This document shows positions 56,777 to 64,000 of a DNA stretch of 64,000 bases, piece by piece. Positions within the stretch are counted from its first letter, which is position 1, and the number at the start of each line of letters is the position of its first letter. Under the pieces are notes generated by a model. That model was not told the origin of the DNA. It ran no database searches and was given only the letters and a program-made list of their open reading frames with translations. Position numbers and translations under genes: made by a program. Source of the DNA: Trinickia sp. Y13 (GTDB lineage: Bacteria; Pseudomonadota; Gammaproteobacteria; Burkholderiales; Burkholderiaceae); NCBI RefSeq assembly GCF_029522115.1, contig NZ_JAKWFK010000016.1:1-64000 (forward strand). Reading direction: 5' to 3'.

Positions 56777-58281
56777 TTGGCTTGCGGGCGCGGCTTGATG
56801 GGCACGAACTGCGTGTTCTCGCCGCGACGCACGAGCACCGGCACCATCTTTTGCGGATCCACGTGCGCCGCGACTTGGTCGAACTGCTTCGCGCTCGTCA
56901 CATCGGTATCGCCGATGCGCAAAATGATGTCGCCCTTTTGCAGCCCCACGCGCGCGGCCGGGCCGTCGACCGCGTCGACCTGCACCCCGCCCGTGTGCAG
57001 TTTCATCGATTTGATTTGGTCGGCCGAGAGATCGGACACCGTCACGCCCAGCGGATTGGACGGATGGGCCTTCGGCGCCGGGGCCTGCTGCTCGTCGGTC
57101 TTGGCCAACTTCTCGGGCTGCGTTTGCACCACCGTGATCGGCAACTCGCTCGATTGCCCTTTGCGCCAAATCGTCACCGTGGCCCGCGTGCCAGGCTTGG
57201 TGTCGCCGACCATGCGCGGCAGGTCCGTTTCGGCTTCGACCGGCACGCCGTTGAATTTGAGGATGATGTCGCCAGGCTGAATGCCCGCCTTGTCGGCGGG
57301 GCCACCGGGCTCGACGCTGCTCACGAGCGCCCCCTGTGCGCGCGGCAAACCAAGCGAATCGGACACGTCTTTCGTCACCTGCCCGATCGAGACGGCGATG
57401 CGGCTGCGCACCACCTTGCCCGTCGACTTGAGCTGATCGGCCACGCGCATCGCTTCGTCGATCGGAATGGCGAACGCAATCCCCATGAAGCCGCCCGTGC
57501 GGCTGTAGATCTGCGAATTGATGCCGATCACTTCGCCTTGCATGTTGATGAGCGGCCCGCCCGAATTGCCCGGATTGACGGCCGCATCGGTTTGGATGAA
57601 CGGCAAATAATCGCCCGTCTCGCGCCCTTTCGCGCTGACGATGCCTTCCGTCACCGTGTTGTCGAGGCCGAACGGCGAGCCGATCGCGAGCACCCATTCA
57701 CCCACGCGCAATTTGTTCGAGTCCCCGATCGTGACGGCGGGCAGGTTCGCCGCGCTGATCTTCACGATGGCGATATCGGTGCGATCGTCGGCTCCGATCA
57801 GCTTGGCCTTGAACTCGCGCTTGTCGGTGAGCGTGACGTAGATGTTGTCGGCGTCGTCCACGACGTGCGCGTTCGTCATCACGTAGCCATCGGGGGAGAT
57901 GATGAAGCCCGACCCAACGCCGCTGTTCTGCTCGCCGCCATCCCCGTTGTCGGACGGGTCGGGGCTGCCGCCGCGGTCGCCTCGACCGCCGCCGCGCGGC
58001 GTGTTCGGCGCCTGCGGCAAGGGAATGCCGAAAAAGCGCCGGAAGAACTCGGACATGTCCCCGTCGCCGATTCCCGGCGGCGCGTTGCGTTGGCCGCTCG
58101 CACTCGTGACGCGAGCGGTCGTGCGGATGTTGACGACCGCCGGCCCGACCTTATCGACGAGGTCGGCGAAGTCGGGCAAGACCGCGCCGGCCGGAATGGC
58201 CAACGCCGTGTGGGGCGCGAACGACAGACACGCCATGGCCGCGGCGGCCGCGAAAAATTTGCGCACCGAGAGATTCGTCAT
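56773..58281 (-). CDS. mucD: DegP/MucD-type periplasmic serine protease
   Basis: 502 aa. A signal peptide (FFAAAAAMACLSFAPHTALA) is followed by a trypsin-like domain with catalytic His in TNAHVVDDADN, Asp in DRTDIAIVKI and Ser in NPGNSGGPLINMQGEVIGIN, then two PDZ domains. A Gly/Arg/Asp-rich linker lies near residues 75-110. It degrades misfolded periplasmic proteins. It is the last sigmaE-cluster gene (rpoE-mucA-mucB-mucD). Confidence 0.95.
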   Translation of the reverse strand: MTNLSVRKFFAAAAAMACLSFAPHTALAIPAGAVLPDFADLVDKVGPAVVNIRTTARVTSASGQRNAPPGIGDGDMSEFFRRFFGIPLPQAPNTPRGGGRGDRGGSPDPSDNGDGGEQNSGVGSGFIISPDGYVMTNAHVVDDADNIYVTLTDKREFKAKLIGADDRTDIAIVKISAANLPAVTIGDSNKLRVGEWVLAIGSPFGLDNTVTEGIVSAKGRETGDYLPFIQTDAAVNPGNSGGPLINMQGEVIGINSQIYSRTGGFMGIAFAIPIDEAMRVADQLKSTGKVVRSRIAVSIGQVTKDVSDSLGLPRAQGALVSSVEPGGPADKAGIQPGDIILKFNGVPVEAETDLPRMVGDTKPGTRATVTIWRKGQSSELPITVVQTQPEKLAKTDEQQAPAPKAHPSNPLGVTVSDLSADQIKSMKLHTGGVQVDAVDGPAARVGLQKGDIILRIGDTDVTSAKQFDQVAAHVDPQKMVPVLVRRGENTQFVPIKPRPQAK

Positions 58282-58303
58282 AGGAAGGGCAGCAGAAGAA
58301 GCG

Positions 58304-59344
58304 TTACTTGGTAACTTTGTATTCTATGGCAGACGCGAAGCGCTGCAGCGTTGCTTGGGGCACTTCCCCGAGCACGGTGACCCAGTAATCGCGATATTTC
58401 GTGACTAGCACATGCGTGGCCCCGGTGCTGCCCACGCCTTCCTTGCGCGAGCTTTTTTCGGCGGGCTCGACGAAAACGGAAATTGTCGAGAGTCCGTCGG
58501 AAAACACGGCTTGATCCACGGGAATTGGCGGCGCACCGGCCTCGCGAGCGGCCATGGGCCGGCGCAGCTCACGGATTTCGTGGAAACCGGGGACATCGGG
58601 CTTGATGCGCCAGCCTTGCGCCTGCATGTCGATCGGGGACACGGGCGGGCGCACGAGCGTCCAGCCGTTGGTATTGCGCATGCCCGCGGCAATACTCGAC
58701 TTTTGGGTAGGCACGCCCACCCGCACCTGTGTAAACGCCGTCTGCTCCAACACCTGCCCGGAGGCGTCGAGCGTCTGCACACGCAGCAGCAACCCCGTTT
58801 TCGCGTCCGCCCAGAGCTTATAGGCGAAGCGGTAAGTGTCTTTCGGGTCGAGTTCGATGACCTGCGCGTCGAGCCCGGCGACGCGATCGCCGCTGAGCAG
58901 CTTCGGGTCGTACACCGACAACACTTGCTCACCCTTCTCGCTCATCAGCGCCGGAAATGCATCCCGGTTCAGCCGCTTTTCGACGACGCACAAATGCCGC
59001 TCGGGCACGAACGTATACAGATCGTCGTCATGACGCAGCAGCTTGCGCGGCTGGCCGTCCAGGCTTTCGAGCGATTCGAATTCGCCCTCGCCGCGCACCG
59101 CGTAATGCGCGATGCGCGACGATTGCACGAAATTGCCGCGCTGATAGACGAAAACGCCTTCGTAGTTCTCGCGTTGCGCGGCCTCGTGAATTCGATCGAG
59201 CCACGCCGCGGCCTGCTGGCGGACCGAGGGATCGGCCTGTGCGACTGCGGCGCGCGGGGACGCCGAAAGCAGCGCAACCGCGCAAATCAGCCACGCCGCC
59301 CATTGCCCCCGGGCGGCGGCGCGCATCGAGCGCAAGGTTTGCAT
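58304..59344 (-). CDS. rseB: Sigma-E factor regulatory protein RseB (MucB)
   Basis: 346-aa periplasmic protein with a signal sequence, the MucB/RseB N-terminal lipoprotein-like domain (YEGVFVYQRGNFVQSSRIAH) and C-terminal domain (GWRIKPDVPGFHEIRELRRP, QAVFSDGLSTISVFVEPAEK). It binds RseA and blocks its cleavage until LPS or unfolded proteins appear. It lies between rseA and mucD. Confidence 0.95.
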   Translation of the reverse strand: MQTLRSMRAAARGQWAAWLICAVALLSASPRAAVAQADPSVRQQAAAWLDRIHEAAQRENYEGVFVYQRGNFVQSSRIAHYAVRGEGEFESLESLDGQPRKLLRHDDDLYTFVPERHLCVVEKRLNRDAFPALMSEKGEQVLSVYDPKLLSGDRVAGLDAQVIELDPKDTYRFAYKLWADAKTGLLLRVQTLDASGQVLEQTAFTQVRVGVPTQKSSIAAGMRNTNGWTLVRPPVSPIDMQAQGWRIKPDVPGFHEIRELRRPMAAREAGAPPIPVDQAVFSDGLSTISVFVEPAEKSSRKEGVGSTGATHVLVTKYRDYWVTVLGEVPQATLQRFASAIEYKVTK

Positions 59345-59348
59345 CGAC

Positions 59349-59978
59349 TTATTGGCCTTCCGAAGTCTGGACAGCGGCGCGAATCAACGGCATCGAGCCG
59401 GGCATCATCGGTTGCTGAGCGAATTGCTGATGGGCTTCGAGGTATTGATCGAGGCTGGCATCGCGGATGATATTGGCCCCTTGCGCCCCGGTATTCTGTG
59501 CCAGTGCAACCGTATGCACCGCATCGGCTCGCCCGTTCGTGGATGCCATTTGAACGGTGCCTTGCGAAGCGCCGCCGTGCTGCAGCTGCGGCAGCACGAT
59601 CCAACTGAGCGTGGCAGCCGCGGCCGCTACCGCGAGCGCCGGCGCGACGCGCCGTCGCAGCATGGACAGGGGCGTGCCGCTGCCCGCGCGAGCGCGCGCC
59701 GGAACGAGGATATGCGGCTCGGACTCGAGCCGAGCGGCGAAACCGGCCAAAAACGCGCGGCTCGTTGCCGGATGAACCGCCAAATCATCGGAGCGCAACG
59801 CGTCACCGATCAAGTGGTAGGCCGACCACGTCGTGCGATCGGCATGGTCGAACTCGGCCAGCATTTCGTCGAACGACGCCGAGGCGTCGAGCCTCTCGCC
59901 ATCGACTAATACGGACAAACGCTCGCTGCGCGAGCTTGCTTGCGACTCCATCGAGATCGACCCCATGACGCTCCCCAT
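59349..59978 (-). CDS. rseA: Anti-sigma-E factor RseA (MucA)
   Basis: 209-aa single-pass inner-membrane anti-sigma factor. The N-terminal RseA domain (RLSVLVDGERLDASASFDEM, TTWSAYHLIGDALRSDDL) binds sigmaE; the membrane helix is VAPALAVAAAAATLSWIVL near 120-138; the periplasmic part ends in a Gln-rich segment. The start MGSVMGSISMES at 59978 or the inner MGSISMES at 59966 are both possible. It is next to rpoE. Confidence 0.92.
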   Translation of the reverse strand: MGSVMGSISMESQASSRSERLSVLVDGERLDASASFDEMLAEFDHADRTTWSAYHLIGDALRSDDLAVHPATSRAFLAGFAARLESEPHILVPARARAGSGTPLSMLRRRVAPALAVAAAAATLSWIVLPQLQHGGASQGTVQMASTNGRADAVHTVALAQNTGAQGANIIRDASLDQYLEAHQQFAQQPMMPGSMPLIRAAVQTSEGQ

Positions 59979-60056
59979 CGTACAAACACCCCGTAGTGAT
60001 ACCACTTGACCCGTTCTCATCGCACATCCGAGCCATTGCGCCAATGGCGGCAGGCG

Positions 60057-60674
60057 CTACCAGCGCTTGCCTTCCGGCGTATCGAGCAGCGGACGCAATT
60101 TTGCCGCAATCGCCTCGCGAGCGCGAAAAATTCGCGACCGAACCGTTCCGATGGGGCACCCCATCATCTCCGCGATTTCCTCGTAGCTCAAGCCTTCGAT
60201 CTCGCGCAGCGTAATGGCAACCCGCAGTTCTTCGGGCAACAGCGCCATCGCGGCATTGACCGTCTGCGCGATCTGCTTGCTCATCAACATCGACTCGGGC
60301 GTGTTGATATCCCTTAGTTGATCGGCATCCGAGAAAGTTTCCGCCTCTTCGGCGTTTGCTTCGGTCGACGTGGGCGCGCGCCGGCTTTGCGTCGCGAGAT
60401 AGTTCTTCGCCGTGTTGACGGCGATTCGGTACAGCCACGTGTAGAACGCCGATTCGCCGCGAAACTGCGGCAGCGCGCGGTAAGCCTTGATGAACGCATC
60501 TTGCGCGACGTCCTCGACCTCGGCCGGGTCGCGCACGAGTCGCGAGATCAGCCGAATGATCTTGCGGTGGTATTTCGAGACCAGGAGTTCGAACGCGGCT
60601 TTATCGCCCTGCTGCACGCGCTCGACCAGAACCTGATCGATTTCTTTTTCGCTCACCTGTTGGGGTCCGTTCAC
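60057..60674 (-). CDS. rpoE: RNA polymerase sigma-E factor
   Basis: 205-aa ECF sigma factor (RpoE/AlgU). Region 2 contains HRKIIRLISRLVRDPAEVED then VAQDAFIKAYRALPQFRGES; region 4 contains LREIEGLSYEEIAEMMGCPI and GTVRSRIFRAREAI. It directs the envelope stress response and is held by RseA. A TACAAT hexamer 27-32 bases upstream (60701-60706, minus strand) and a palindrome at 60737 lie upstream. Confidence 0.96.
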   Translation of the reverse strand: MNGPQQVSEKEIDQVLVERVQQGDKAAFELLVSKYHRKIIRLISRLVRDPAEVEDVAQDAFIKAYRALPQFRGESAFYTWLYRIAVNTAKNYLATQSRRAPTSTEANAEEAETFSDADQLRDINTPESMLMSKQIAQTVNAAMALLPEELRVAITLREIEGLSYEEIAEMMGCPIGTVRSRIFRAREAIAAKLRPLLDTPEGKRW

Positions 60675-60700
60675 TTGGGAGGGGTGCGTCGCGGACCGCT

Positions 60701-60706
60701 ATTGTA
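60701..60706 (-). promoter_or_regulatory. Candidate -10 element for rpoE
   Basis: Minus-strand TACAAT, about 27 bases before the rpoE ATG. No good -35 is seen. A GAACTT-type sigmaE promoter was not found nearby. Confidence 0.35.
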
Positions 60707-60736
60707 GCGTCCCCATCACACCGTCATGCGCCATGT

Positions 60737-60760
60737 GTAACCGCGGTTACGGCCGTTACA
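60737..60760. promoter_or_regulatory. Palindrome upstream of rpoE
   Basis: GTAACCGCGGTTAC (60737-60750) is a perfect 14-bp palindrome; GTTACA (60755-60760) adds a further half-site that mirrors TGTAAC (60736-60741). It lies 63-86 bases upstream of rpoE, in the 120-bp gap after the small membrane-protein gene. Candidate binding site of an unknown regulator. Confidence 0.45.
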
Positions 60761-60794
60761 GATCGGTAGGCGCACGCCGAGCGCCGTCGAGCCC

Positions 60795-61247
60795 TCACTG
60801 CGCGGCGTGGCGAGCGCGCACGGCCAGTTCCCGAAACACTGCCGCAGGCACGGCGTCGGCGGCCACGACCAAGGTGTCTTGCCGCCCATCGACGCCCGCG
60901 ACGGCCAACACCAGCAACCGTCCCGCCCATTGCGCCGCACCGGCGATACGCCCCTGCAGCAGCGCACGGCCGGTGTCGTCGAATGCTGCGACGCCCTCGC
61001 ACGTCAGCTCGATCCACGCCGGCTGCCTGCGTTCGTAACGCATGAACGAGACGCCGAGCGCCGCACAGGCTGCCACCGCGAGCCAAACGGCCGCGGACGC
61101 CCCCATGTGCGCGGCCGCGGTGAAGTGAACGGCGGCCGTGCAAACGAGCGCGAAGGCCAATACGGCCAGCCGCACGGCGAGCGAGCGCCGCAGCGCGATG
61201 CGCCATGGCGTGCCTCGTGCCCGATCGCCGGCGGAGGCCTGCGTCAA
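60795..61247 (-). CDS. Small inner-membrane protein, YgfX/CptA-like
   Basis: 150 aa. After a basic start (RGTPWRIALRRSLAVRLAVL) two hydrophobic segments follow (ALVCTAAVHFTAAAHMGASA and AVWLAVAACAALGVSFM), then a soluble domain (AWIELTCEGVAAFDDTGRAL, GRLLVLAVAGVDGRQDTLVV). The two-helix plus beta layout resembles YgfX/CptA-type proteins. The place between fabF and rpoE is typical of this group. Function unknown. Confidence 0.7.
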   Translation of the reverse strand: MTQASAGDRARGTPWRIALRRSLAVRLAVLAFALVCTAAVHFTAAAHMGASAAVWLAVAACAALGVSFMRYERRQPAWIELTCEGVAAFDDTGRALLQGRIAGAAQWAGRLLVLAVAGVDGRQDTLVVAADAVPAAVFRELAVRARHAAQ

Positions 61248-61260
61248 CGAGCCGCCCCGC

Positions 61261-62499
61261 TCAGACGCGCTTGAAGACGAGCGTGCCGTTCGTGCCGCCG
61301 AACCCGAACGAGTTCTTCAACGCGACGTCGATCTTCATGTCCCGCGCCGTGTTCGCGCAGTAATCGAGATCGCACTCGGGGTCTTGATTGAACAGGTTGA
61401 TCGTCGGGGGCGACACTTGGTGATGGACAGCCAGTACCGTAAACACCGACTCGAGCCCGCCGGAGCCGCCAAGCAAGTGGCCCGTCATGGACTTCGTCGA
61501 ATTGACGACGACCTTCTTCGCATGGTCGCCAAGCGCGCGCTTGATGCCGGTCGTCTCAGCCAGATCGCCGAGCGGCGTGGACGTGCCGTGCGCGTTGACG
61601 TAAGCGACCTCGTCACCGTTCATGCCCGCATTGCGCAGCGCCGCGGCCATGCAACGGCGTGCGCCGTCGCCGTCTTCGAGCGGTGCGGTCATGTGGTACG
61701 CATCGGCGCTCATGCCGTAACCGGCAACCTCGGCGTAGATCTTCGCGCCGCGCGCCTTCGCATGCTCGTATTCCTCGAGCACCATGACGCCCGCCCCCTC
61801 GCCCAGCACGAAGCCGTCGCGATCCTTATCCCATGGACGGCTGGCCGTCGCGGGATCGTCGTTGCGCTGCGACAGCGCGCGCGCCGCGGCGAAGCCGCCG
61901 ATGCCGAGCGGCGAAACGGTCGCCTCGGCGCCGCCGGCCAGCATGACGTCGGCATCGCCGTACTCGATGAGGCGCGCCGCCTCGCCGATGCAATGCAGAC
62001 CCGTCGTGCAAGCCGTGACGATGGCCAGATTCGGCCCCTTCAGGCCGAACCTCATCGACAGATGGCCCGAGATCATGTTGATGATCGACGCCGGCACGAA
62101 GAACGGCGAAATGCGCCGCGGACCGCGGTTGAGCAGTTCCGTTTGCGTCACTTCGATCATCGGCAGACCACCGATACCCGAGCCCACCACGACGCCGGAG
62201 CGCTCCGCGTTGGCTTCGGTGATTTCGATGCCGCTGTCCTGCATCGCTTGGATGCCGGCCGCCATGCCGTAATGGATGAACGTATCCATGTGGCGGGCTT
62301 CCTTGGCAGGCATGTAGTCTTCGACGTTAAAGCCTTTCACTTCACCGGCGAAGCGCGTCGAGAAGTTCGTCGCATCGAACTTCGTGATGGTCGCGATGCC
62401 GGATTTGCCGGCGAGCAAATTGGCCCACCCGTCGGCAACATTATTGCCAACAGGCGACACCAGCCCTAAGCCTGTAACAACAACACGGCGACGGCTCAC
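61261..62499 (-). CDS. fabF: 3-oxoacyl-[acyl-carrier-protein] synthase II
   Basis: 412-aa condensing enzyme of fatty acid elongation. The active-site Cys is in [18 protein letters not shown], and the two His are in [13 protein letters not shown] and [15 protein letters not shown]. The start is taken as GTG at 62499 ([20 protein letters not shown]) because this is where the fold begins; an upstream ATG frame would add unconserved residues. It follows acpP. Confidence 0.96.
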   Translation of the reverse strand: MSRRRVVVTGLGLVSPVGNNVADGWANLLAGKSGIATITKFDATNFSTRFAGEVKGFNVEDYMPAKEARHMDTFIHYGMAAGIQAMQDSGIEITEANAERSGVVVGSGIGGLPMIEVTQTELLNRGPRRISPFFVPASIINMISGHLSMRFGLKGPNLAIVTACTTGLHCIGEAARLIEYGDADVMLAGGAEATVSPLGIGGFAAARALSQRNDDPATASRPWDKDRDGFVLGEGAGVMVLEEYEHAKARGAKIYAEVAGYGMSADAYHMTAPLEDGDGARRCMAAALRNAGMNGDEVAYVNAHGTSTPLGDLAETTGIKRALGDHAKKVVVNSTKSMTGHLLGGSGGLESVFTVLAVHHQVSPPTINLFNQDPECDLDYCANTARDMKIDVALKNSFGFGGTNGTLVFKRV

Positions 62500-62657
62500 G
62501 GTAACCCCTTTTCCATAAATGACAAAAGCAAAAGCCACAGCGGCCACAGGAAACCGCCCCTGTGAGCCCTGTGGCTAAGAATTCGGCACCAGCATCGGCA
62601 TCCGACGTGAAAACGCGTCAAACGCGGCCAGCGCAAACACGCTAGGCGCGCGAGGCG

Positions 62658-62897
62658 TTATGCCTTGACGTTGGCGCGAGCGTAGTCGATCGCTTGCTGC
62701 ACCGTCGTGATCTTTTCCGCTTCCTCGTCCGGAATTTCCATGCCGAACTCGTCTTCCAGCGCCATCACGAGTTCGACCGTGTCGAGCGAGTCCGCACCGA
62801 GGTCGTTCACGAACGACGCTTCGTTCTTGATTTCAGCTTCGGCGACGCCCAGTTGTTCCGCGACGATCTTCTTGACGCGCTGTTCGATGTTGTCCAT
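62658..62897 (-). CDS. acpP: Acyl carrier protein
   Basis: 79-aa acidic carrier protein. The phosphopantetheine serine is in the motif [20 protein letters not shown]. It carries the growing acyl chain for fabG, fabF and other enzymes. It lies between fabG and fabF with 143 bases to fabG, the usual fabD-fabG-acpP-fabF order. Confidence 0.98.
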
Positions 62898-63040
62898 TAC
62901 CCCTCCGAGGGAAAAAGTTCAAAATTGCAAGTGCGCGCATTTTATCAGGTTTGCCTGGTCAAAAAGCGCGCCCAACCAAGGTTCAGGCTTCGCGCCGGAA
63001 GCGTTCGGCTACCGCCGGCGCGGATGGTAAACGAAATTCG

Positions 63041-63790
63041 TCAAGACATGTACATCCCGCCGTTCACATGCAACGTCGTGCCCGTGATGTAACCGGCCTG
63101 CGGCGAAGCGAGAAAGGCGACGGCATGGCCGATATCCTCGGGGCTGCCAAGGCGCCCGAGCGGGATTTGCGTCTTGAGTGCGGCCTGTTGTTCCTCGGGC
63201 AGCACCTTCGTCATATCGGTGTCGATGAAGCCCGGCGCCACGCAATTGACCGTGATGTTGCGGCTGCCGATTTCCCGGGCGAGCGCACGCGTCATGCCCG
63301 CCACGCCGGCCTTGGCGGCCGCGTAGTTCGCCTGACCGGCATTGCCGGCCGAGCCGACCACCGACGTGATATTGATGATGCGCCCGCCGCGCGCCTTCAT
63401 CATCGGACGCAGCACCGCGCGCGAGAGGCGAAACACGGCCTTCAAGTTCGTGTCGATCACGGCGTCCCACTCGTCGTCCTTCATGCGCATCGCGAGCTGA
63501 TCGCGCGTGATGCCGGCGTTATTGACGAGCACGTTCAACGCGCCGAATTCTTTGACGACGGTGTCGATGAGGGCATCGATCGCTTGCGCGTCGTTGACCT
63601 GGAGCACGACTCCGCGCCCAGCCAAGCCTTCGGCCGCCAGCGCTTCGGTGATGCCGGCCGCGCCGGCATCGCTCGTGGCCGTGCCGATGACCGTCGCGCC
63701 CTGCCGCGCGAGCACGAGCGCAATCGCCCGGCCGATGCCGCGCGAGGCGCCCGTCACGAGCGCAACTTGTTTATCGAGAGCTTTTTCCAT
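63041..63790 (-). CDS. fabG: 3-oxoacyl-[acyl-carrier-protein] reductase
   Basis: 249-aa SDR that reduces 3-oxoacyl-ACP with NADPH. Cofactor motif VTGASRGIGRAIALVLARQG; NNAG segment NVLVNNAGITRDQL; catalytic Ser in NITSVVGSAG and Tyr-x3-Lys in NYAAAKAGV. The start MEKALDKQVALVTGAS at 63790 follows a clean gap after fabD; a longer start would overlap the intergenic space. Confidence 0.97.
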   Translation of the reverse strand: MEKALDKQVALVTGASRGIGRAIALVLARQGATVIGTATSDAGAAGITEALAAEGLAGRGVVLQVNDAQAIDALIDTVVKEFGALNVLVNNAGITRDQLAMRMKDDEWDAVIDTNLKAVFRLSRAVLRPMMKARGGRIINITSVVGSAGNAGQANYAAAKAGVAGMTRALAREIGSRNITVNCVAPGFIDTDMTKVLPEEQQAALKTQIPLGRLGSPEDIGHAVAFLASPQAGYITGTTLHVNGGMYMS

Positions 63791-63882
63791 GATGGTTCGG
63801 GTGTTCCGCAATGACGCGGCATGTTCGTGCCAATTGCGGTGGTTCTTCGACTCGCCTGACGGCAGGCTCGCAAGCTCGCGCG

Positions 63883-64000
63883 TCAAACGCCGAGCAGCTT
63901 CAAGGTTTCCTCGAGCGACGCCGGATCGGTGATGGCCGCCCCGACGAGATTGCCGTCGATGCGCTTGGTCAAACCGGCCAGCACTTTACCGGGGCCGCAC
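63883..64000 (-). CDS. fabD: Malonyl-CoA-ACP transacylase, C-terminal end (cut by window edge)
   Basis: The last 38 residues, CGPGKVLAGLTKRIDGNLVG then AAITDPASLEETLKLLGV, match the end of FabD, including the conserved GPGKVLAGLxKRI. FabD loads malonate on AcpP. The gene continues past the right edge. It precedes fabG by 92 bases. Confidence 0.93.
   Translation of the reverse strand, partial: CGPGKVLAGLTKRIDGNLVGAAITDPASLEETLKLLGV

Noticed and set aside
56419-58314. 631-codon frame opposite mucD
   Set aside because: Antisense shadow with Arg/His/Asp-rich sequence; the DegP-like protease on the other strand is complete.

Overview
The window is a high-GC, gene-dense bacterial chromosome segment. 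Its gene orders match betaproteobacterial Burkholderiaceae (the Burkholderia / Paraburkholderia / Trinickia group): pheA-hisC-tyrA-aroA-cmk-rpsA-ihfB-lapA-lapB-ugd-hldE-hldD, fabD-fabG-acpP-fabF-rpoE-mucABD-lepA-lepB-rnc-era-recO-pdxJ-acpS, and an earP-efp pair carrying the Arg32-type EF-P. The genus is inferred from synteny and protein sequence only. No rRNA, tRNA, insertion sequence, prophage or CRISPR array was seen; the one RNA gene is tmRNA (ssrA).

Layout. Positions 1-9.6 kb: the start of etfB, a MetNI methionine importer without an adjacent metQ, a serine hydrolase, an enoyl-CoA hydratase family gene, a 12-copy 9-bp tandem repeat, a histone-deacetylase-like gene, a lytic transglycosylase, an uncharacterised secreted protein, cysM and a helix-hairpin-helix protein. 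Positions 9.6-17 kb: an LPS/envelope block (hldD, hldE kinase domain, ugd, lapB, lapA) joined to ihfB and rpsA. Positions 17-22.7 kb: the aromatic amino acid cluster (cmk, aroA, tyrA, a collapsed hisC, pheA) and serC. Positions 22.9-29.7 kb: a DUF2059-type protein, gyrA, an OmpA-family protein, ubiG, gph and ssrA. Positions 29.9-37.4 kb: small envelope proteins, then a ModE/PBP-type regulator divergent from an NAD-dependent molybdenum formate dehydrogenase operon (fdsGBA-D, with no fdsC). Positions 37.4-48 kb: an FAD monooxygenase, a TPR/glycosyltransferase-like protein, pgsA, uvrC, earP-efp and an NtrC-like response regulator that lacks the GAFTGA loop. Positions 48-64 kb: one long leftward block holding nagZ, acpS, pdxJ, recO, era, rnc, lepB, lepA, a glutaredoxin-like gene, mucD-mucB-mucA-rpoE, a small membrane protein, fabF, acpP, fabG and the 3' end of fabD.

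How the genes work together. The formate dehydrogenase oxidises formate to CO2 and reduces NAD+; the divergent regulator and an inverted repeat between the two suggest molybdate- or formate-responsive control. RpoE, RseA and RseB with the MucD protease form an envelope-stress circuit next to fatty acid and LPS genes. EarP rhamnosylates Arg32 of EF-P, which is encoded next to it.

The most unusual items are a 66-codon hisC remnant that fuses the N- and C-termini of histidinol-phosphate aminotransferase, the response regulator without GAFTGA, the 9-bp repeat array, the missing fdsC and metQ partners, and several palindromes at promoters. I found no obvious complete novel system; most of the window is conserved core genome.
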